Shown here: positions 22,825 to 30,094 of the stretch, one piece after another
Layout of the letters: every line of letters starts with the position of its first letter
How positions within the stretch are numbered: position 1 is the first letter of the stretch
NCBI RefSeq assembly: GCF_009725985.1
Contig: NZ_RCNR01000048.1
Coordinates: 1-36,523, forward strand
DNA from: Zobellia amurskyensis
Lineage (GTDB): Bacteria; Bacteroidota; Bacteroidia; Flavobacteriales; Flavobacteriaceae
Length of the DNA stretch: 36,523 nucleotides
Reading direction: 5' to 3'
Notes under the pieces: model-generated
Databases searched by the model: none
Told to the model about the DNA's origin: nothing
The model's input: only the letters and a program-made list of their open reading frames with translations
Translations under genes and position numbers: made by a program

Positions 22825-23466
22825 ATGCATTTCTTATCTGCGGATTTAGAGGATTATATCCAAGACCATTCAGAAAACGAACCACAATTACTTCAAGAGC
22901 TCACTAGGGAAACTCACCTTAAGGTTGTCCGCCCGCGTATGCTTACGGGACACTTTCAGGGAAGGGTATTAAGCGTATTATCAAAAATAATTTATCCGAA
23001 AAATATTCTTGAAATTGGCACATACACAGGATATTCTGCGTTATGTTTGGCGGAAGGCATGCAGAAAGATGGGCAGCTACATACTATAGATATTAACGAA
23101 GAACTACAGGATATACAAGAGCGTTATTTCTCAAGAAGTGCCTATAAAGGCCAAATCATACAACATATTGGTGATGCAAAAAACATCATACCAAAACTTG
23201 AAACTACCTTTGATCTTATTTTTATAGATGCCGAAAAAAAGGACTATCCTGATTATTTTGAACTGGTAATGCAAAAGACCCGCCCCGGTAGTGTTATACT
23301 TTCCGATAATGTTCTTTGGTCCGGTAAAGTAGTAGAGCCCGTTGACAAAAAAGATAAGGTAACACCTATTCTGTTGGACTTCAATAAAAAGCTAAAAGAA
23401 GACCCGCGTATAGAAACGGTACTGCTACCAATTAGGGATGGCTTAACCCTAAGTAGGGTACTATGA
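22825..23466 (+). CDS. Class I SAM-dependent O-methyltransferase (caffeoyl-CoA/catechol O-methyltransferase type)
   Basis: 213 residues from the ATG at 22825. Motif I is LEIGTYTGYSALCLA (62-76). The acidic residue of the SAM ribose site is in HTIDINEEL. The metal-binding Asp is D135 in IFIDAEKKDYP, with DN161-162 in ILSDNVLWSGKV. These divalent-metal ligands are those of the plant CCoAOMT, mammalian COMT and bacterial YrrM-type family. The acceptor is probably a catechol-like or other vicinal hydroxyl compound; it is not certain. An open frame extends 47 codons upstream into the divergent GNAT gene but lacks family similarity. The 3' end overlaps the convergent PAP2 gene by 35 bases. Confidence 0.93.
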   Translation: MHFLSADLEDYIQDHSENEPQLLQELTRETHLKVVRPRMLTGHFQGRVLSVLSKIIYPKNILEIGTYTGYSALCLAEGMQKDGQLHTIDINEELQDIQERYFSRSAYKGQIIQHIGDAKNIIPKLETTFDLIFIDAEKKDYPDYFELVMQKTRPGSVILSDNVLWSGKVVEPVDKKDKVTPILLDFNKKLKEDPRIETVLLPIRDGLTLSRVL

Positions 23467-24004
23467 GCCTAACGTAAATTGTATAGAAAAATATTGCTGA
23501 AAGGACACCTACCGTAGAGCCTACCATAATATCCGTGGGGAAATGTACGCCAACAAAAATACGGCTAGACACAAAAAGTATGGGCCATATATAAAACAAC
23601 CAACACCATTTAAAGCGTTTTCTTAAAAAAAGAACCACAATTGTAGTTGCTGAAAAGGAACTGGATGAATGCCCCGAAAAAAAGCTATAACTAGAAGATG
23701 GTTTTAGAATACGTATTAGCGTATTCATAGTTTCATCATTATTGGGACGTAACCGCGCGACTATTTCTTTAGTCAAATCCGTAAGGGTAGTAACAAAAAA
23801 TATCATACTTACAATGGTAAGTACTACATAAATGGCCTCTCGTTTAGGGTATTTAAGGAAAATAAGGATAAAAAACGTAGCAAATAAAGGAATCCAAGTA
23901 CTAAATTGGGTAACAATAAGCCAGAATTGGTCGTAATCTTCAATACCCAAATTATTCAGGTAGATAAAAGTTTCTCTATCCCATTCTAGAATGCGATCCA
24001 GCAA
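23432..24004 (-). CDS. PAP2-family membrane phosphatase
   Basis: A 190-residue integral-membrane phosphatase with about five or six helices. All three PAP2 signatures are present: KEIVARLRP (79-87, K-x6-RP), FFSGHSSSSF (108-117, catalytic H112) and SRIFVGVHFPTD (147-158, H154 and D158). Members dephosphorylate lipid phosphates such as phosphatidic acid, undecaprenyl pyrophosphate or lipid A. Specificity cannot be read from sequence. The gene follows tatA by 2 bases on the same strand, so the two are an operon. The last 35 bases overlap the end of the O-methyltransferase gene on the other strand. Confidence 0.93.
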   Translation of the reverse strand: MLDRILEWDRETFIYLNNLGIEDYDQFWLIVTQFSTWIPLFATFFILIFLKYPKREAIYVVLTIVSMIFFVTTLTDLTKEIVARLRPNNDETMNTLIRILKPSSSYSFFSGHSSSSFSATTIVVLFLRKRFKWCWLFYIWPILFVSSRIFVGVHFPTDIMVGSTVGVLSAIFFYTIYVRLIVPYLGLSHP

Positions 24005-24006
24005 AC

Positions 24007-24345
24007 CTAACTTCTTTTTATAGTTCCCGTAACATCATTGACGCTCTTCTTAACGTCACTTACTCCTTTTTTGATGTCGTCACCGATTCCTGAAGAAATA
24101 TTATCCTTAACATCATCTATGTCCTTTTTGATGTCAGTGATAAAGCTGGTATCAATACCCTGCTTGTCGGCACTTTTTTGAATTTCTTGTTTAATATCTT
24201 CCGTGGCGTCTTTTAGTTGACGCATACCCTTGCCCAGCCCCTTGGCTATGCCGGGAATCTTATCGGCACCGAAAACCATTACCACGATAAACATGATAAA
24301 GAAGATTTCGCCTCCGCTAATGAATAAAAAGTATAGTGAATACAT
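24007..24345 (-). CDS. tatA: Twin-arginine translocase subunit TatA/TatE
   Basis: TatA forms the pore-like part of the Tat system, which exports folded proteins across the inner membrane. The short transmembrane helix is FLFISGGEIFFIMFIVVMVFG (21 residues, about 6-26), followed by the hinge and amphipathic helix GADKIPGIAKGLGKGMRQ, the TatA signature. The 112-residue length includes a long charged, low-complexity tail rich in Lys and Asp (DIKKGVSDVKKSVNDV), with imperfect repeats of 11-13 residues. The start ATG has a -7 box only 4 bases upstream, so the transcript may be leaderless. No tatC is visible. PAP2 follows 2 bases downstream. Confidence 0.93.
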   Translation of the reverse strand: MYSLYFLFISGGEIFFIMFIVVMVFGADKIPGIAKGLGKGMRQLKDATEDIKQEIQKSADKQGIDTSFITDIKKDIDDVKDNISSGIGDDIKKGVSDVKKSVNDVTGTIKRS

Positions 24346-24349
24346 ACCA

Positions 24350-24357
24350 CAAATATA
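24350..24357 (-). promoter_or_regulatory. -7 box TATATTTG for tatA, abutting the start codon
   Basis: Exact TAnnTTTG on the minus strand. Only 4 bases separate it from the tatA ATG; other matches in the window leave 14 to 20. Confidence 0.55.
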
Positions 24358-24372
24358 ATCAAGTTTACATAG

Positions 24373-24412
24373 AAAGACCCGTCAGGTTAAGAAAACCTGA
24401 CGGGTCTTTTTG
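24373..24412. terminator. Bidirectional terminator between tatA and the M1 peptidase gene
   Basis: Perfect 16-bp stem: AAAGACCCGTCAGGTT (24373-24388) pairs with AACCTGACGGGTCTTT (24394-24409), loop of 5 bases, with a T-run on the plus strand. It lies 17 bases after the M1 peptidase stop on the minus strand, and probably serves that gene. Confidence 0.9.
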
Positions 24413-24428
24413 TGATATTAACAAAAAT

Positions 24429-26741
24429 TTATTTGCCTTTAACGGCATTTTCCTTCATCTTCTCAAAATCAGATTTCTCTTCTTTCTTAGGCCATGCATT
24501 ATTAGACGTATCTATATCTGCCGTTTCCGCCTTTGGATCAACAACAACACCTGTAAGTTCTGTTTGTGAAGATATCACCACACTCACTTCTTTATCATTC
24601 TTTCTCCAGATTTCAGGTGGGTAAGTAATATTCTTAGAAGTCCCATCTGCATAGGTGTACTCAACTATTAAAGGCATTGGTATTCCGCCTGGTTTATCGT
24701 AAGTAACTTGATAAAAATATTTTGGCTCTTGAACAGCCGCTCTTTCTTCGGCCGTTAGGTTATCCATCATAAATTCTTTAAGCGACTGTGAGTTTTCCGA
24801 TGGCATCTTTCCCTTTAAGTTAGAATCAAGATCATCACTACCTTCCTCTGCTAAATATACCAATGGCGGCAAATCAGCTTCAGTAATTCCACGAACAGCC
24901 ATATACTCTTCCATTTTTTTACTTGGCTTATCCGTAACGTAATATTTCTTGATGTCTTTAACACCTATATCAACAAAATCTGTAGTATAGAACCAACCTC
25001 TCCAGTACCAATCTAAATCTACGGCAGACGCATCTTCCATAGTTCTAAAAAAGTCTTCAGGGGTTGGGTGCTTAAACATCCAACGGTGCGAATACGTTTT
25101 AAAGGCATGATCAAAAAGCTCCCTGCCCATTACGGTCTCACGAAGTATATTTAAAGCGGTAGCCGGTTTCCCGTAGGCATTGGGCCCTAACTGGTACACG
25201 TTTTCCGGATTGGACATAATAGGTGCAATCGTACTCTGATCACCTGCCATGTAAGGAACAATTTTAGAAGGTTCCCCTCTTCTTGATGGGTACTTATCGT
25301 TAGGCGCTATTGCTTCAGGGTATTTTTCACCAAATTCTTGCTCGGCCATAAACTGCATGAACGTATCAAGCCCTTCATCCATCCAACCCCATTGGCGTTC
25401 ATCCGAGTTTACGATCATAGGAAAAAAGTTGTGCCCTACTTCGTGAATGATTACACTGATCATACCGTATTTCACTCGGTCAGAATACGTACCGTCTTCA
25501 TTTGGACGACCATAGTTCCAACAAATCATTGGGTATTCCATACCTTGTTGCTTGGCATGTACAGAAATTGCTTTTGGATAAGGATAATCAAAAGTATGCG
25601 ATGAGTACGATTTTAAAGTATGCGCCACGGCCTTGGTTGAATACTCTTCCCACAATGGGTTACCTTCTTTTGGATATAACGAAACTGCCATAACATCTTT
25701 GTTGCCTACCTTGACGGCCTGCATATCCCAGATAAATTTTCTTGATGTAGCAAAACCGTAATCCCTCACGTTTTCTGCTCTAAACTTCCAAGTCTTCTTC
25801 TTTTCTGAGAAACCCTTTTCCGCCTTTTCTGCTTCAGCCTGGGTCACAATCAGTACAGGCTTATCATAGGACTTTTTAGCTTTTTCGTAACGATTCATCA
25901 TCTCTTTAGAGAAGACCTCTTTTCTATTCTGAAGTGTTCCCGTAGCATCTAAAACGTGATCCGCAGGCACGGTAATATTTACATCATAATCCCCAAAAGT
26001 AAGCGCAAATTCGCCACTACCCCAGAACTGGTGGTTCTGCCAGCCTTCAACATCGCTATACACTGCCATTCTTGGAAAGAATTGGGCAATTACGTAAGAC
26101 CGGTTGCCATCTTTCTCAAAATACTCATAGCCTGAACGCGCACGATTAATGGTGTGGTTAGGTATGTTATAATCCCATTTAATAGAAAATGAAATTTGTT
26201 CTTTACTTTTTAAGGGCTTTGAAATATCTATACGCATCATGGTCTGGTTGATGGTATATTTCAACGGTTTTCCGTTAGCGTCCTTTACATACGCTATATT
26301 AAATCCGCCATCAAAAGGCTCTGTCATATATTTCTGTGCAAAAGCACCGGCTTGTTCGGCCATTGGCACACCTCCACCATCACGCAAAGGAGATTTTGAA
26401 GTCTTAGCACGTACGTTCTGATCTAGCTGCAACCAAAGGTACTCAAGGTCGTCTGGCGAGTTGTTGGTATAGGTAATGGTTTCTGTACCAAAAATCTTAG
26501 CATTTTTATCATCCAGCTCAATATCCATTTTATAATCGGCTTGCTGCTGATAATAATCTGGGCCCGGAGCACCAGAAGCGGAACGATAATTATTAGGAGT
26601 CGCGAACTCTTCGTATAGCTGTTTAAACTTATTTTCATTGGTGTGACCGGGTTCCTTGTCTGCATTAATACCTTGTTGTGCCATTAGAATATTGGCAAAT
26701 ACAAAAAGTAACGTAGCGAGACCGTACTTTAATTTATTCAT
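24429..26741 (-). CDS. M1-family zinc aminopeptidase, exported
   Basis: 770 residues. A signal peptide (FVFANILMAQQ) suggests the periplasm or surface. An N-terminal beta-rich domain (about 60-300) precedes the catalytic domain. The exopeptidase motif GMEYP (400-404) stands in for GAMEN. The zinc site is HEVGHNFF (H433, E434, H437) and the third ligand E456 lies in WGWMDEGLD, giving the M1 spacing HExxH-x18-E. The C-terminal part is a helical domain ending in a Lys/Glu-rich tail (AWPKKEEKSDFEKMKENAVK). Members remove N-terminal residues from peptides. It is the last gene of a minus-strand cluster with DUF6702 and three regulatory-like proteins. The neighbouring genes give no hint of its substrate. 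Confidence 0.93.
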   Translation of the reverse strand: MNKLKYGLATLLFVFANILMAQQGINADKEPGHTNENKFKQLYEEFATPNNYRSASGAPGPDYYQQQADYKMDIELDDKNAKIFGTETITYTNNSPDDLEYLWLQLDQNVRAKTSKSPLRDGGGVPMAEQAGAFAQKYMTEPFDGGFNIAYVKDANGKPLKYTINQTMMRIDISKPLKSKEQISFSIKWDYNIPNHTINRARSGYEYFEKDGNRSYVIAQFFPRMAVYSDVEGWQNHQFWGSGEFALTFGDYDVNITVPADHVLDATGTLQNRKEVFSKEMMNRYEKAKKSYDKPVLIVTQAEAEKAEKGFSEKKKTWKFRAENVRDYGFATSRKFIWDMQAVKVGNKDVMAVSLYPKEGNPLWEEYSTKAVAHTLKSYSSHTFDYPYPKAISVHAKQQGMEYPMICWNYGRPNEDGTYSDRVKYGMISVIIHEVGHNFFPMIVNSDERQWGWMDEGLDTFMQFMAEQEFGEKYPEAIAPNDKYPSRRGEPSKIVPYMAGDQSTIAPIMSNPENVYQLGPNAYGKPATALNILRETVMGRELFDHAFKTYSHRWMFKHPTPEDFFRTMEDASAVDLDWYWRGWFYTTDFVDIGVKDIKKYYVTDKPSKKMEEYMAVRGITEADLPPLVYLAEEGSDDLDSNLKGKMPSENSQSLKEFMMDNLTAEERAAVQEPKYFYQVTYDKPGGIPMPLIVEYTYADGTSKNITYPPEIWRKNDKEVSVVISSQTELTGVVVDPKAETADIDTSNNAWPKKEEKSDFEKMKENAVKGK

Positions 26742-26801
26742 TTGTGTCTGTGGTTTTAAGCGCGGAAAAGTAAAATATTTTAAGGAATAGTTACCTAAAT
26801 G

Positions 26802-27308
26802 TTATAATTTTAACATTCCTTTAGTACGAGATTTGACCAAAACAAAGCTTTTTTTGTCATTTCCCAATTTTAAGTGCACTACATTCTGTTGTTCATCGAA
26901 CAAATCGGTCAACACTTCGTTTTCTATTTGAACGGATTTTAATGTAGCTAAATCTACATTAGGGATTTCTATATAAAAGATAACCACGTCCGCATCGTAC
27001 TTCTTACCTATATAATCATAGGAAGCATTGCTCCCATTAACTTCTACAACAAATTTAGACCGTAGATATTTTTCTAAGTATTCATCGGCTAAAGGAGGTT
27101 CTTCGTCCGTTGCTAATTGGGCTTTTATATTATATCGCTCTAACAGCAGTTTATCCAAATCATCAATAAAAATACGAGAGGTAATCTGCAGTGCCTTATC
27201 TTTTTCGGAATAATTTACATTTGTTACGCTAACGTAAAACTTATGGGCCGCCGTAAAGGCCAGTAACGGAAACACTAAAACAACAAGTAATTTTTTCAAA
27301 GACTTCAT
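26802..27308 (-). CDS. DUF6702 family exported protein
   Basis: 168 residues from the ATG at 27308 (MKSLKKLLVVLVFPLLAFTA). A longer open frame begins at 27350, but the -7 box at 27326-27333 falls inside that extension, so the shorter start is right. The signal peptide ends near AFTAAHKFY. The mature protein has the DUF6702 pattern: HKFYVSVTNVNYSEKDKALQ, then ITSRIFIDDLDKLL. It is a beta-rich protein of unknown function. It lies 60 bases upstream of the M1 peptidase gene and probably shares a transcript with it. The pairing of DUF6702 with an M1 peptidase and regulatory-like proteins is one I recognise in Flavobacteriaceae, though without a known role. Confidence 0.87.
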   Translation of the reverse strand: MKSLKKLLVVLVFPLLAFTAAHKFYVSVTNVNYSEKDKALQITSRIFIDDLDKLLLERYNIKAQLATDEEPPLADEYLEKYLRSKFVVEVNGSNASYDYIGKKYDADVVIFYIEIPNVDLATLKSVQIENEVLTDLFDEQQNVVHLKLGNDKKSFVLVKSRTKGMLKL

Positions 27309-27325
27309 AATCTCATTTTCTTCTG

Positions 27326-27333
27326 CAAAAATA
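27326..27333 (-). promoter_or_regulatory. -7 box TATTTTTG for DUF6702 and the M1 peptidase
   Basis: Exact TAnnTTTG on the minus strand, 17 bases before the ATG at 27308, between the upstream regulatory-like gene and DUF6702. It would allow a sub-operon separate from the three upstream genes. Confidence 0.55.
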
Positions 27334-27357
27334 GGCAAATGCTGTGCCAAAATAGTA

Positions 27358-28188
27358 TTAGTCCAAACTGTTGTTGTTTCTATACACTTGGCTTTTAAGC
27401 TCCATCATCTTATACAAAGATGCCATATTATCTGCATTTGCGTGTTCCTTAAAATCAGCATCAACCATACAGTAGTTCAAAAAATCATGAATCTGTTGTT
27501 CCGGAATTTTCAAAGTTTGAATGAAAACAGCATCCGTATAAAAAAGTCTTATTTCATCTAGTTTGCGTTCCTCCTTCTCTATACGTGCGTACTTTTTTAA
27601 ATCCTTGGTTTTACCGGATAAATCATCATATAACTTAACTGCTTTTAAAGCATAGAAAACTTTAGGTTTAAGAGATAGAGTATCATAACCCGAAGCTAAA
27701 TCTAAATATTTATTTAAGCGAAGTTTTTCACCTACACCTTTTGGCCTTAACCGTCCTTTTTTGTTTTCCAAACCCAACGATTGAGATGTTATTACCGAAC
27801 CAACAGGAATTCTATTTAAATCCCTACTCATATCTCCTGTTAAACTATATGGAGTTACTACCACTTCCTCTAACTGAGTCAAAACTTCCTCTAAAGGAAC
27901 TACCAGCAATTTACTTCCTAAAATAGATGCCGTAACCACTATTTCTTTCTTGTTATATTGTACCGCCGAGAAAACCAAAGTATCATTAAGGCGAACATCA
28001 ATATCAAAAAAACCATCGGCATCTGTTATAGTAGCTCTATTTGTTGAAGTATTTAATACATGGGTTGCCGAGACATCGCCACTTTCACTATAGACACGGC
28101 CATTTAGAGAAACGGATTCCTGAGCACATGACGTGCTTGCCACCACAGTTATGACACTCACAAAAACTAATTTTTGTAACGGTTTCAT
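27358..28188 (-). CDS. Carboxypeptidase-regulatory-like domain protein, copy C (barrel-less)
   Basis: 276 residues from ATG 28188 (MKPLQKLVFVSVITVVASTS); a TTG at 28206 would add six. The signal peptide ends near SCAQ. Residues about 32-100 form a CarboxypepD_reg-like beta-sandwich domain (GRVYSESGDVSATHVLNTST, then TDADGFFDIDVRLNDTLVFS). It is followed by LEEVVVTPYSLTGDMSRDLN, a segment like the TonB-box/plug start of SusC-type transporters. The rest (about 170 residues) is helical and charged, ending in IHDFLNYCMVDADF. No transmembrane barrel follows, so it is not a transporter. It is most similar to copy B (28246) and less to copy A (29015). Function is unknown; it should sit in the periplasm or at the outer membrane. 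Confidence 0.83.
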   Translation of the reverse strand: MKPLQKLVFVSVITVVASTSCAQESVSLNGRVYSESGDVSATHVLNTSTNRATITDADGFFDIDVRLNDTLVFSAVQYNKKEIVVTASILGSKLLVVPLEEVLTQLEEVVVTPYSLTGDMSRDLNRIPVGSVITSQSLGLENKKGRLRPKGVGEKLRLNKYLDLASGYDTLSLKPKVFYALKAVKLYDDLSGKTKDLKKYARIEKEERKLDEIRLFYTDAVFIQTLKIPEQQIHDFLNYCMVDADFKEHANADNMASLYKMMELKSQVYRNNNSLD

Positions 28189-28245
28189 AGGATATCCTTT
28201 TAGCAATCTACCTCAGCGTAAATTACTTGTTATCTCCTGTATAAT

Positions 28246-29028
28246 TTACTCCTGCTCTTCGTAATTCTCTAGGTACGTTAAACTTTTTCGCTTCATAAAA
28301 GCCCAAATCCGCAACCGGTCATGAGAATCTATGATTTGCTGAAATGCCGAATCGACTTCACAGAAATACATAAAATCATCAATCTTATCTTGGGGGATTT
28401 TTAGTTCCGTAGTATAAAGTGAATCTGCGTAAAACTCCCGTACCCTTTGCGTTCTTTCGTATTTTGCATTTCGTTTTACACGGGCTTTCAACATTTTTTT
28501 ACGGCCCGTTATCATATTGATCAGTGGATCAAAACTCATATATGGGTTTGCCGTTGCCGCCTGAAATTCACGTTCGGCTTTGCTTATGGGCTTTACGTAG
28601 GCATTTGGCAATCCTAAAGTTGAAGCCGTAATAACAGGTTCTGTTTTTAAAGTGTTCAGGTCGCTCGCTATGTTACCGGAAAGACTATACGGCATAACTA
28701 CAACCTCATCCAGCTCCGTTAAAGCCTCTTCTAGAGGAATCATAAGAAGTTTACTTTCAAGAACACTTAGGGTAATTACAATTTCTTTGCGTTTGTATTG
28801 TACGGCAGAAAACACCAAAGTATCGTTAAGCTTTGCCACAATAGTAAAAAAGCCATCAATATCTGTAATTGTAGCTTTTTTTGTAGTAGTATTTAAAACG
28901 TGGGTGGCCGCTACATCGCCATCTTTACTATAGACACGGCCCTGAAGTTCATCAGAAAAGAAATCTTGAGCACATATACGCGTCAAGAGCAAGAAAAAAA
29001 ATAGAAAAAGAAGTTTATTTCTCTTCAT
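28246..29028 (-). CDS. Carboxypeptidase-regulatory-like domain protein, copy B (barrel-less)
   Basis: 260 residues. A signal peptide ends near TRICAQ. The regulatory-like domain matches copy C nearly residue for residue (GRVYSKDGDVAATHVLNTTT, TDIDGFFTIVAKLNDTLVFS). It is followed by LDEVVVMPYSLSGNIASDLN. The C-terminal half is helical and Lys/Arg-rich (GRKKMLKARVKRNAKY) and ends in KIDDFMYFCEVDSAF, again shared with copy C. No barrel is present. The start overlaps the end of copy A by 14 bases, indicating translational coupling. The next gene, copy C, is 57 bases away. Function unknown. Confidence 0.85.
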   Translation of the reverse strand: MKRNKLLFLFFFLLLTRICAQDFFSDELQGRVYSKDGDVAATHVLNTTTKKATITDIDGFFTIVAKLNDTLVFSAVQYKRKEIVITLSVLESKLLMIPLEEALTELDEVVVMPYSLSGNIASDLNTLKTEPVITASTLGLPNAYVKPISKAEREFQAATANPYMSFDPLINMITGRKKMLKARVKRNAKYERTQRVREFYADSLYTTELKIPQDKIDDFMYFCEVDSAFQQIIDSHDRLRIWAFMKRKSLTYLENYEEQE

Positions 29029-29764
29029 TCATTTGTTCTCGGTACGCCTTGCTTTTGTTTACCAAAAAATCGATTAGTTCAAACTCGTTTTTCTTTAAAA
29101 GCAACGCATATTCAGGTTCGTGAGTATCAACATAAATTAGAAAATCATCTATAGATGCTTGAGATAATTTCAGATCAGTAACAAAAAACTCATCGTCATA
29201 CACTTGGCGCAGCACTTGGCTCATTTTCATACGTGGGCGAGCATCCGCATTCTCCTTTTTCCCTGCTTTGGCCAAAGCCTTAAAAATATTCACAAAATTG
29301 GCACCATCCTTCATGCCCCTTTCAGACTGACTTAAAGCTATATTTTCTACTTCCGTAGAACGGTCAATATCATACTCTACCTTCTTGAACTCCTCATTCT
29401 GCAATTGTATAAACTTCTCCTCGTTTTCAGGGCTAACCACAACCTCGTCCAATTCGGTAACCTTTTCATTTACTTCAACCACCAAACGACCGTTTTTTAT
29501 AATTTCATCGGTAATCTTCACTACTTCCATCTGGTAGTTTACCGCCGTAAAGGCCAATTCATCTCCAGCTTTGGCCATAATGGCAAACTGTCCTTTTTCA
29601 TCAGATATTACCGCATTTTCCGTAGTAATATTTATAACGTTCTCATTAGGAACACTTATGCTCCTGTACAAAACCGTACCCCGTAATAAGGAGCGGTCAT
29701 CATCTTGGGCATTGACTGCTATAAAAGAAAAAAGTACACATATTAGAGTAGGGATAATCTTCAT
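29015..29764 (-). CDS. Carboxypeptidase-regulatory-like domain protein, copy A (barrel-less)
   Basis: 249 residues, first gene of the minus-strand cluster. The signal peptide ends at AVNAQ. The regulatory-like domain (about 28-95) reads LRGTVLYRSISVPNENVINI and then SDEKGQFAIMAKAGDELAFT, more divergent from copies B and C than they are from each other. It is followed by TELDEVVVSPENEEKF. The C-terminal part is acidic and helical, with SQASIDDFLIYVDTHEPEYA as the equivalent of the DFL-Y-VD ending in the other copies. The stop overlaps the start of copy B by 14 bases. No barrel is present. The shared C-terminal motif indicates common ancestry and probably a shared binding partner. Confidence 0.83.
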   Translation of the reverse strand: MKIIPTLICVLFSFIAVNAQDDDRSLLRGTVLYRSISVPNENVINITTENAVISDEKGQFAIMAKAGDELAFTAVNYQMEVVKITDEIIKNGRLVVEVNEKVTELDEVVVSPENEEKFIQLQNEEFKKVEYDIDRSTEVENIALSQSERGMKDGANFVNIFKALAKAGKKENADARPRMKMSQVLRQVYDDEFFVTDLKLSQASIDDFLIYVDTHEPEYALLLKKNEFELIDFLVNKSKAYREQMNEEK

Positions 29765-30094
29765 TTGGTTGTTTTATAAATGTCCTCGTAAAGGATATGG
29801 TTTTTTATTAAATCAATTTCAAGGCAACTTTATAAGGAGTACTTTCGTACAATATAGAGTTACTGTTCAGATAAATTAAGTGGATAAAGAAAGTACATGT
29901 TTTGGTCTTAAAAAAACCATGGCGGCTAAACTTTTGTTAATTCGTATTTGAAAAAAAATTAATGACATAACTATCAGGTAACCAGTAATCCTAATCCTTT
30001 TAGCCAGATGAACCGGTAGTTTGTCTTGTTAAATTAGTTAAGTACCAAGATAATTTTATTTTTGTTCACCCTAATACCTTAAATTTTAAACTGT
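29765..30094. other. Divergent intergenic region between the regulatory-like cluster and the fibre gene
   Basis: About 330 bases without a credible gene. It must carry promoters in both directions. The plus-strand -7 box at 30057-30064 is an exact match. On the minus strand only a one-mismatch TATATTGT near 29858-29865 was noticed. No strong hairpin was seen. Confidence 0.5.
30057..30064 (+). promoter_or_regulatory. -7 box TATTTTTG for the fibre operon
   Basis: Exact TAnnTTTG, 30 bases before the ATG at 30095. A TTTG at 30020-30023 lies too far upstream to be a normal -33 element. Confidence 0.5.
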
